NCBI GenBank assembly: GCA_023525975.1
Contig: CM042044.1
Coordinates: 11,890,501-11,954,500 of the forward strand
Length of the DNA stretch: 64,000 nt
From: Smallanthus sonchifolius
Lineage: Eukaryota > Streptophyta > Magnoliopsida > Asterales > Asteraceae
Direction of reading: 5' to 3'
Positions 55,926 to 64,000 of the stretch are shown piece by piece (position 1 is the first letter of the stretch; each line of letters starts with the position of its first letter). The notes beneath the pieces are model-generated. The model saw nothing but the letters and a program-made list of their open reading frames with translations. It made no database searches and was not told the origin of the DNA. The position numbers and the translations under genes are program-made.

Positions 55926-57349
55926 TAAATACGACTCCTTTTTAACGAAATTTATACTCGGACGTCAAGAAAAAGATTAATTAACTAGCGAAAGTTATAT
56001 ATTACAGGGGTAAAGTTGAGACTTTATAAATCTGAGACGTAAACATAACTCAGTTATCACGCGTTCATAAAAAAAGTAACCAAAAGTAAATAAAATAAAA
56101 TAAAATAAATAAGAAACCTAAAAACAAAAAGAAAAAAATTCTTATGCATAGGTCTCAAACCTTGACCTAATAGAAAAGAAACATTTAGGGACGACCAATT
56201 CAACCAAATCACCAAATCCTACTGTTGATAAAGAAATAGAAAATCCATTTACTTAACATAGAAGAAGGGAAAAAATATGATTGGAAGCCAAAACTTCCAA
56301 TTAAGGTTTAGTAAATTAAGGTATAGTAAATGAGTTAAAATGTATATTGCATACTAGGTTAAAAATACATGTATTTTATGGGTTGAATAAAGACAATTTG
56401 TTGTAAACCAACAATTTTTATGAATATTTTTATGTTAGATTATTGGGAAATAGTTAATTTTTAAAAATACTTTATAAAAATAATGAAAGAAATGTTTAAC
56501 TTATAAAAATATTTTATGAACAAACATATATTTTTTTTTTAAAATAAAAAGCGTTTTATAAAAATAATTATATAAATCATTATTATTTAATAGGAGAGAG
56601 AGGCGGGTAACAAAAAAAAAGATTTGTATAATTAATAGGAGAGAGATGCGGGAAAAAAATGTTGAGGGGTGAACATGAGAGTGACGAATGTCTCATCAAA
56701 ACCTTTATTTATTATATAGTACTAGCTTTAACCCCATGTATTATACGGGGTGAAATGTTAAGATTATATTGATAAATATCTTAACAACTTTTTTTAGACA
56801 AATTTGATATTGTATTTGTAACTTTTTATTTTGTTACATGCTAAGATTATATGAATGAGAGTAATTGCAACATCAAAAAATACATTTCATAAGTTGTGTA
56901 CTTTATACAATACATTAAATTACATGTCAAATGAAACCTTACAATGATTATTTACAAATTTAAAAGTACTTCATTGTATGCAACATTTGACGTGGTATTG
57001 GTAACTTTTCCATGTTTACCAAAGATTAATAGCTTGAGTCAATCTCTACTTTTAACTCTTGATAATGCAAATACAACTGATTATGAATAAACACTGGATC
57101 TTTCAATATAAACCAACATTTGAAAGTGGTTGACCTAAACTTTTATTCATGATCATTACAAAACATACAACAATTGTATATTTTCTTATTTGAAGTTTCG
57201 GTGAAATTCTTTTGTCTGAATATGTTAACCCAATTATAGAGATAAAATTGTGATGACCAATGTTGTTTCCAAATATAATCTTCGCTTCTATAACGCGATT
57301 ACGTAGTGATTTGACCTGAAGTCTTGTTACATTACCTAAACCATTTTTT
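55926..57349. repeat. Helitron-like repeats, minus-strand copy of the 2.0-kb family
   Basis: Positions about 56,340-56,722 read, on the minus strand, TACTATATAATAAATAAAGG, then CCCGCATCTCTCTCCTATTA as in the 1,995-2,425 copy. CCCATGTATTATACGGGG (56,723-56,740) follows at once. The rest is AT-rich and gene-free. Confidence 0.5.
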
Positions 57350-59347
57350 CATTAATATTTTTAAACAGCACAACTGAAACACGGACAATTAAACTTATGC
57401 ATTTCTAGCAGGTTTCTGACTCTAAAACCGTACAATTATGGTATCTTGCACCACCTAGAAATGTACTCCCAAACTGATTGAGCAAAATTACAAGAGACAA
57501 AAGTATGTTCGACAGAATCATTATATTCTCCACAAAAAAAAACATAAGGAAGATAGCAGAACTACCCTCCTGGCCGCCAAAGCATAAGCAGTCGGCAACC
57601 GGTCCAGTTCAGCACGCCATGCTAGAATACTGAACTTTAAGGGAACCCAATTATTCCAAAAAAAATGGAGGCTCACCATAACACGGTTGAATCTGACTCT
57701 TTAAACTTTTAACCGATAAGGACCTAGAGACATCAAGGGACCAATACCATCGATCAACCCCCACGTCAAAAGCATCAAACATAAGAAGACCTGGGGGGAG
57801 GGGGGGAGTTGTATCTTAAGGACTTCTTCGTGGGAAGAGGGATTACGCTTCCAACTAGAGATCTAGTGAGCAGACCCATTATGATGGTTTAATCGAGCAT
57901 CAACAGAGCAAAACTTGGAGCCTTCCAACGGGAACAAATTCGAAAACCTGGACGATAAAGGCTCGGCTTCAATCCAACTATCTATCCAAAACAGAAAGGC
58001 CGATCCGCGACCCAACAACCATTTGATCACCTTATTTAAGTCGATCCCATACCGAAGCATGTCACTCGAAATCTTAAAAAATTGTTTCCAAGGGCCCGAA
58101 ATTAAGACCTTTCCGGAATGGAACTCCAAGATCTCAAGTTGAAATGAATTGCCTAAATAACTTTCCTCAAGAGCCCTTGTTTTTTCATTTTTAAATCTCC
58201 ACCACCACTTAGCAATTATAGCAAGATTTGCATCTCAGAGTGAGCAAAAACCTTAGCCTCCATGATCTTTTGGAGCCACAACCTTTTTCCATGAAACCCA
58301 GTTAGTTTTAGGTTTATCCAAAGCACCCCCCCTCCACAGAAAAACTTTGCGCATCCACTCCGGTCTTTCGATTACTTGAATATATAGAAAAAAAATAATA
58401 AGTAGGAAGGAAATTTAATACATATTTAATCAGAGTTAAGCGTCCACCAAAAGATAAGTGGTTGGCTTTCCAAATGGAAAGAAGGTTTTGGAAAATATCA
58501 ATAATTGGATTCCAACTTTTAGCAAGATTCATATTTGTACCAACTTGAAGGCCAAGATATTTAAAGGGAAACAGTTACAATGCAAGGAAGCTGCCATAAG
58601 GAGGTATTCTTGATTACTAACTCCGAATCCATAAAGGCTACTTTTGGACAGGTTTATTCTCAGCCTTGAAACAAGATAGAAACACCTAAGGATTTTGTCA
58701 AGATTACGCACATTTGATTGAAGCCAATCACAAAGGAATACGACATCATCTGCAAAGAGAAAGTGATATAAAGATAAACCGTTAGCGCAAGTAGTGCCAT
58801 GGAAAATGCCAATCGAACAGGCCCATTTTATCATTCCTGACAAGGCCTCCATAGCAAAAATAAACAAAACATGGGAAAGCGGGTCTCCCTAACGTAAACC
58901 ACGAGAGCAAGAAAATTCACGAGTAGGCGAACCATTAATTAAAACCGATGCCCTATCGGACGAGATTGAGGCAGTAATCCAATTCCTCCATTTAATTGGG
59001 AAGTTCATCCGAGATATTACAGAGTCCAAAAAACTCCAGTTAAGAGAGTCAAATGCTTTGTCAATATCAACCTTAAAAATCATTCCTTTCTTTCTCGCCT
59101 TCCTCAACCACGAGACTAGCTCATTAAGGACAACCGACCTATCCAATATGCTACAGTTAGATAGGAAGGCAGGTTGCTCCTCGGAAATGAGACTAGACAT
59201 GACACCTTTCAACCAATTAACCAAAACCTTAGAGAGGACTTTATTGACACAACCGATCAAACTGATAGGCCTGAAATCAGGAAGGTCAATTGGGTCCAAA
59301 ATCTTTGAGGTAAGGGCAAAGAGGATATACAGGTATTTCAACATCAA
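57350..59347 (-). pseudogene. L1-type LINE remnant with recognisable RT
   Basis: Minus strand. RT begins at DLPDFRPISLIG (from ~59,290), then KVDIDKAFDSLNW (~59,055). One in-frame stop interrupts the RGLR-GDP motif at 58,889-58,891 (TAG where CAG is usual). The frame resumes through the catalytic FADDVVFL (~58,750) and SRLRINLSKSSLYG. A single-base indel near 58,545 then shifts to the 58,314-58,532 frame (SFGGRLTLIKYVLNFLP). The GRGSAFLFWIDSW segment (~57,990) and zf-RVT words (DSVEHTFVSCNFAQSVWEYI, ~57,490) follow. The 5-prime half (endonuclease) is missing. Few lesions suggest it is younger than the other LINE remnants here. Confidence 0.85.
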
Positions 59348-60580
59348 GTGAAATCAATTTCCTATATGAGTGAGGAGGTTGAACATTACCAGATAAAGCA
59401 TCTTTTAAAGATAACCGATGTTGACGTTAGTAAACTTGTGAGTCTTATCGCCATGTCCGATAGGCTTGGGAGGAGTCGGAGACCTCTCGTTATGAACGAT
59501 CTTTTGGTGATTTACGTTTTTTTTTATAATTAAATCCAAATAATTTAAAGTTGCTAAAATTTAGGGGAAAACTTAAAATTTGAAATCAGAGCTCTGAAAA
59601 TTGGACCCAAAGGTTGGGCAAACCGCTTATGGCCATTTGTCATTTGATCCGGATCGTTGAGACGTTTCCGTTCCTTACTCATGGGCCCATAACTCTAAAT
59701 TTAGCCAAAATTATGTTTTTTTTAAGTTGAGATCATTTGTCTTTATCTAGTTGTTCCATCCTTTAACTCTTGGATCAACTCCGTATCACTTAACTAACAA
59801 CTATGACTCCATAACACCTATAATAAAAACATAGCCAAGTGGGTCACAAATTGTCTCTCATTCTTGAACATGAAATGGGTCGATTCTTATTTATCCAAAA
59901 GGAGTTGGTAAAGAGTCCCCCATGAACCCAGGGTCACTCCAACTTATATGGAGACGTGTAAAACTTTAACGACCACCTTAACCTTGTGTGGTCTTTGTCG
60001 GTCAAAAGTGCACCACTTTTCCCGTATGTGTGCACCATCAACCACCCACAAGTTGGTGGAAAGCCATGTGCCCAATTATATTGACCACATAGATATCATC
60101 AGAGCCAATGAAGGATTAGGTATCTATTTATGTATAAGTGGCAAACTAACAGGTTGGTTCGAGCTCATCCATTATTTAAGGTTGTAAATTTAAGTTATCT
60201 TATAATAAAGCAAGCTTATAAGAGTTAAAAGTTTATAAGTTTCAGGTTAATCAATACTTTTTTTTATAAAAAGTTAATAATGTACACATTTTGAAATGGA
60301 TGTGAACAGTAAAAGGGTGTCATTGGTCTATGTTGTTGTTGAACAGTAAAAGACTTAAATAAATAAAATATGCAACTTGTAATATTAAATTAATAAGAAA
60401 ACGAGATTTTGAAAGAAAAGAAAAACAAAAAAAATTTGAAATCCGGTCCGACCCCCATTTTGGTTCACCGGTCCAACCGGTGACCGACCGGTTCAAACGA
60501 GAGCGGCTCAAATATACACAACCGGACCGGTTATATACCCGGTTCCGGTCCGACGTATATGTAAACATGTTTACGTATAT
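59348..60580. other. No supportable gene
   Basis: The frame at 59,948-60,187 has Cys pairs but no known family. Positions 60,440-60,550 carry dense GGTCCGGTT/AACCGGTCC repeats. Confidence 0.4.
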
Positions 60581-61150
60581 ACTTACATACTGGGTTAAAA
60601 TCTCATCTATTACACGAGTTAAATAAATATAATATTATATAATTAGTAATAAAAAATTACGTTTTTAAAAACTCGTGTTTTACACGAGTTGAATAAAATA
60701 TAACGTAATCTTTTAACACATATACTTGTCAAAATATGTATACTTTAGCGTGACAATTATAAATTATATTAAGTTCATTTTTAAAACATTTTTTTAACTT
60801 GGTATATATTTAATTGATGGTAATCCATATTAAATAATTTATCTAATAATATAATAACAATCCATAATTAAATAAAAAGTATCCATAATTAGATTGGTAT
60901 TAAATATTTAAAAATATATTCATTTAATATAGTATTTAATAGGAGAGAGAAGCGGTAAAATGATGTTAAAATACACCAAAAGATGACACGTGTCCCATAC
61001 TTTTACGTGTTTATTAAGTAACTAGTTTAGAATCATGTGTATTACACGGGTTAAATAATTCTAATGTTAAATACGTAGTAATACAAAGTTTTTGTTTTTA
61101 AAACTCGTGCAATACACGGGTTGAATACCCGTGTATTACACGTGTTGAAT
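60581..61150. repeat. Cluster of Helitron-like palindromic ends
   Basis: Four near-copies of the motif ACxCGTGTATTACACGGGTT followed by GAATAAAATATAAT (near 60,590, 60,672, 61,035 and 61,118), plus GGAGAGAGAAGCGG at 60,944 shared with the 56.6-kb copy. Probably several overlapping Helitron-type fragments. Confidence 0.45.
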
Positions 61151-61316
61151 AAAATATAATATAATCTATTAACACATAGCCTCGTCAAAATGGAACAATT
61201 TGAATATGTAAATATATGACTAAAAGTTTTTTATTTAAATCCTAGCTGGTTAAAATATTATTTTCAGTTTGTAGAGTTCATAAAAATATGAGTGAATAAA
61301 TTATTGATGATATATA

Positions 61317-61607
61317 TAGGGGAAAAATCATAAGAAAACTCAATTTTCATAAGAAACCAAAAAACTACTTATTTAAAGTAAAAAAATTATAACTCAAAAC
61401 ATAAATAAAAAATAAAAAAACTGCTTCGGATACCTTGTTTCCATGTCGTCCTCGTTAAAAAAAAGTCGAAAAGTAGTGGGTTTAGTTTAGCTTTAATGTT
61501 AGGTTTTTGGAGGGGTGGGGGTTTAGGTTTTTGGGGGGTGGGTGGGGGGTTTAGGTTTTTTGGGGGTGGGTGAGGGGGTAGGCGGGGTGGGGGTGGGGTG
61601 GGTGAGG
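61317..61607. repeat. G-rich repeat, relative of 34,049-34,357
   Basis: AAGAAACCAAAAAACTACTT at the left matches the right end of the 34-kb element. Positions 61,496-61,607 are runs of 4-7 G with TTTAGGTTTTTGGGGGG units. The Pro-rich minus-strand frame at 61,387-61,620 is a reading of this tract. Confidence 0.55.
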
Positions 61608-64000
61608 TGTCACACCCCAACCGACGGCGGATTATACGTCGGGGCGGACGCGGTTGTTCAATAGCACAAGGTTGACTATTAAAGTTTCAATATTTCATTA
61701 ATAAATAGATTCAAAGATTCAATACTAAGGAAATAACAAGTATACAACATTTATTTAATAAGTAGTCTAGGTCCAAAGCGTCCTATGTGATCATAAACAA
61801 GTCTCATGATGTAGAACCTGAAACATGTGAAAGAATCTGTCAACTACAAAATAGTTGATGAGATACAAAGGTTTTGACACAGTTTAACAAGTATTTGGAA
61901 AGAATTACAATTCACTATGATATATGCATTCTATAATGTAAGTATGAGAAACAAGTATCTTAAACATTGTGCATATCAACCCTCCAACCAAGTTTAGGCA
62001 TAACCCGCAGGTTACCCTTATAAGTCTCAAGTTTAAAAGTTTAATTCAGTAACAATCACCAAGGGCTCCCCCCGAAGGGTCAATCAATCAAAGTGGATTG
62101 GTCAAATGCAATAGATCTATTATTGTTACCATAGGCTTGATCAAAGTTAATGAATATGCTAGTTTTAAGTTTAATCTAAGCATACAAGTCTCAATTTTAA
62201 CATAAGAATAAGCATCTAGTCATAGTTGTACAATAATTGTATAAGTTTAATGTTTTTGAAAATGTTTCACCCCAAAAGTATAGAAAGGAAAAAGGGGCTA
62301 AGTATACTCACTTGGATTTGGATGAAGAGTATCCGACAAGAGTTTGCAAGAATTGGAGAGGAAGAATATCCTCACAATAAGCCTAAGAATGTAAGTCTAA
62401 AGTTTTAAGTAAAAAGTCTAAGACAAAGGATCTAGGATTTCAAGATTGACTAGGGTTCCAAATAGGAGACGAGAACGACTTGTGTTTATAAAGTTTATGT
62501 AAGTTTCTAAATAGGGTTTCACAAAGTTTGAAAATCAAAGTTTAATAGATTCGTGATTTAGAATAATAACATTTTAAAAGTTTTACAACGATTGATTTCA
62601 CAAGTCATGTGTTAATAGTAGTTTTCTAAGTATTATAAATAAGGTTGCACCGAAGAATCAAGATTAATAACATTTATTTAAAGAATAAATAATTATTAGA
62701 AATCTATGATAATCATATTTAATAAGTAGTTAAAGACTAAGAATAAACAAATAATTACTAAGTGTTTTAATAATTATTTAAGAATTATTAATTATTAAAG
62801 AATAATAATCATTTGATAAGGATAAATAATTATTTAAAAATGGTAATTACTTTATCCAATTAAATAATTTATATTAAGTATTTAAGACTTTATTAGGTAT
62901 TTATTTTACACGTTGTTTTGTAATATATAATGTTTACAAGTTTAAATAAGTAATATGTAATTATAAGTTAATAAAATATTTAGACAAGGTTTCTTATTTT
63001 ATAACTTTTTTTATAGCTTATAAGTTTACAATATAAGATTTATTTCTTATTTCTCAAGGTTTATTATAAAAATAAGATAAAGTATATCTATGCCTTTTGT
63101 TTTAAATTTATATAAACAAATAAATTTATGATTATATTAATTATAAGTAAAATGCTTTTATAGTTTTTATGAATTTTAAAACCATAATTAAAGTTTTAAA
63201 ATATATTTATAGTCCTTAAGCTTTTAAAACTATTTCAAAGAATTAGTTATTATAAGTTTTTAACTAAGTTTAATTTAATTAACATACTTTCGAAATATAA
63301 AAGTGTAAATAAAAATACAATTCACGTTTATATAAGTATCACAGAATTTATAAAAATTATTAAAAGTGTTAAAACTGTTTTAAAAGGCTAAAGAATTAAA
63401 ATGGGTGAAAATCGGTTTTTACCCGGCTCGAACTCGGGTCTGGGACCGGGTCGCAAACCATACACACAACACTAACCATTCCGACTACGGCTCGTTAGTG
63501 TATAAACTGAAAAGGAAAAACTCTTAAACAGGATCTCGAATCGACCCCAAATCCTTATGAACCCTAGTTTCCAAATACTGAAATACACATCGAATTGCCC
63601 TCTGTTAATGGAATTAAACAGAGGGCTTTCGATCTATGAACTGTGGCGAACAAAACGGGCACAAGAATTACCTTAAACGATGTTGAAACGAGTGAGAACG
63701 GCTCGAGTTTCACGTTCGGCTGACCAAGGATCGGATCGAGTAATGCAGGTACCAATCGGGGAAATTGAGAGTATGAGGAGGAATGGGGTGATGTCGTTAG
63801 GCTGTGACAACGGGTATTTATACCCAAATTCTCCATTAAATGGAGGATTAGGTGGGGAGTTCACGGATGGGATAAAGTGGATCGAATCCGGCTTCACGCG
63901 TGGTTACCGTTGCAATGTCGAGTTAATGTACCTTGGGAAGAGGTCGCATGCGCAACTGGAAACTCGAGAAGTAATCAATTCGGCCGAAATCGTGATTTCG
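61608..64000 (-). mobile_element. Probable LTR of a retrotransposon, cut by window end
   Basis: On the plus strand it begins TGTCACACCCCAACCGACGG, a border of large LTR elements I associate with Asteraceae. Read on the minus strand there is a TATA box (complement of TATTTATA, 63,815-63,822) and a tRNA-like A/B box pair at 63,425-63,487. There is no protein; the short frames at 62,226 and 63,564-63,897 are not supported. The other border lies outside the window, so this cannot be proved. Confidence 0.45.
63425..63487 (-). other. tRNA-like A and B boxes
   Basis: On the minus strand, TAGTCGGAATGGTTAG (63,472-63,487) resembles box A and GAGTTCGAGCC (63,425-63,435) resembles box B, at tRNA-like spacing. 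No cloverleaf forms, so it is not a tRNA gene; it may be a tRNA-derived segment taken up by the LTR. Confidence 0.45.

Noticed and set aside
59948..60187. Cys-containing 79-residue frame
   Set aside because: No homology that I recognise, no promoter features, and it lies in repeat-rich DNA.
61387..61620. Pro-rich 77-residue frame
   Set aside because: It is a reading of the G-rich tract on the opposite strand.

Overview
This window is nuclear DNA of a flowering plant. It is AT-rich, it carries a spliced plant splicing-factor gene, an oleosin gene and a CLE peptide gene, and most of the rest is transposable-element sequence. The style of the repeats (a chromovirus, and LTR-like ends starting TGTCACACC next to G-rich tracts) suggests an asterid, probably Asteraceae. 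That last step is an inference from pattern memory, not from a search.

Only five host-type protein genes can be supported. (1) SF3B4/SAP49, a core U2 snRNP splicing factor, plus strand, nine coding exons from 3627 to 11234; its 4.6 kb third intron is packed with DNA transposons. (2) A single-exon oleosin at 15457-15927, plus strand, with seed-type promoter motifs and a small retroposed fragment just upstream. (3) A PIF/Harbinger transposase at 35549-36838, minus strand, inside a recognisable 2.57 kb element that has lost its partner ORF1. (4) A small uncharacterised plant protein at 41295-41768, minus strand. (5) A CLE-type signalling peptide precursor at 52117-52449, minus strand, whose mature motif starts with His instead of Arg.

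The rest, left to right: 1-3.5 kb is nested repeats, including a Mutator-like TIR element with a Helitron-like insertion. 3.5-11.8 kb is the SF3B4 gene. 11.9-15.2 kb holds a hAT MITE and a minus-strand LTR remnant. 15.2-16.8 kb is the oleosin locus. 16,812-26,576 is a complete, very young Ty3/gypsy chromovirus (Tekay/Del-like) with an uninterrupted 1534-residue gag-pol, matching PBS, near-identical 2.3 kb LTRs and a perfect 5-bp target duplication. 26.6-35 kb is gene-free repeat DNA. 35.2-37.8 kb is the Harbinger element. 38.7-40.0 kb is a LINE tail cut by a hAT MITE, then a Tourist-type MITE. 42.3-49 kb holds hAT and gag remnants, an 804-bp hAT element with perfect target duplication, and a long inverted duplication. 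LINE remnants lie at 49.7-51.6 kb (plus), 54.2-55.6 kb and 57.4-59.3 kb (both minus). The right end holds Helitron-like and G-rich repeats and what looks like the start of another LTR element, cut by the window edge.

The host genes are functionally unrelated. The main interest is the well-dated nesting of mobile elements, two small poly(A)-tailed retroposed fragments with target duplications, the palindrome array in the chromovirus LTR, and the divergent CLE motif. No operon-like or otherwise unknown multi-gene system is visible.
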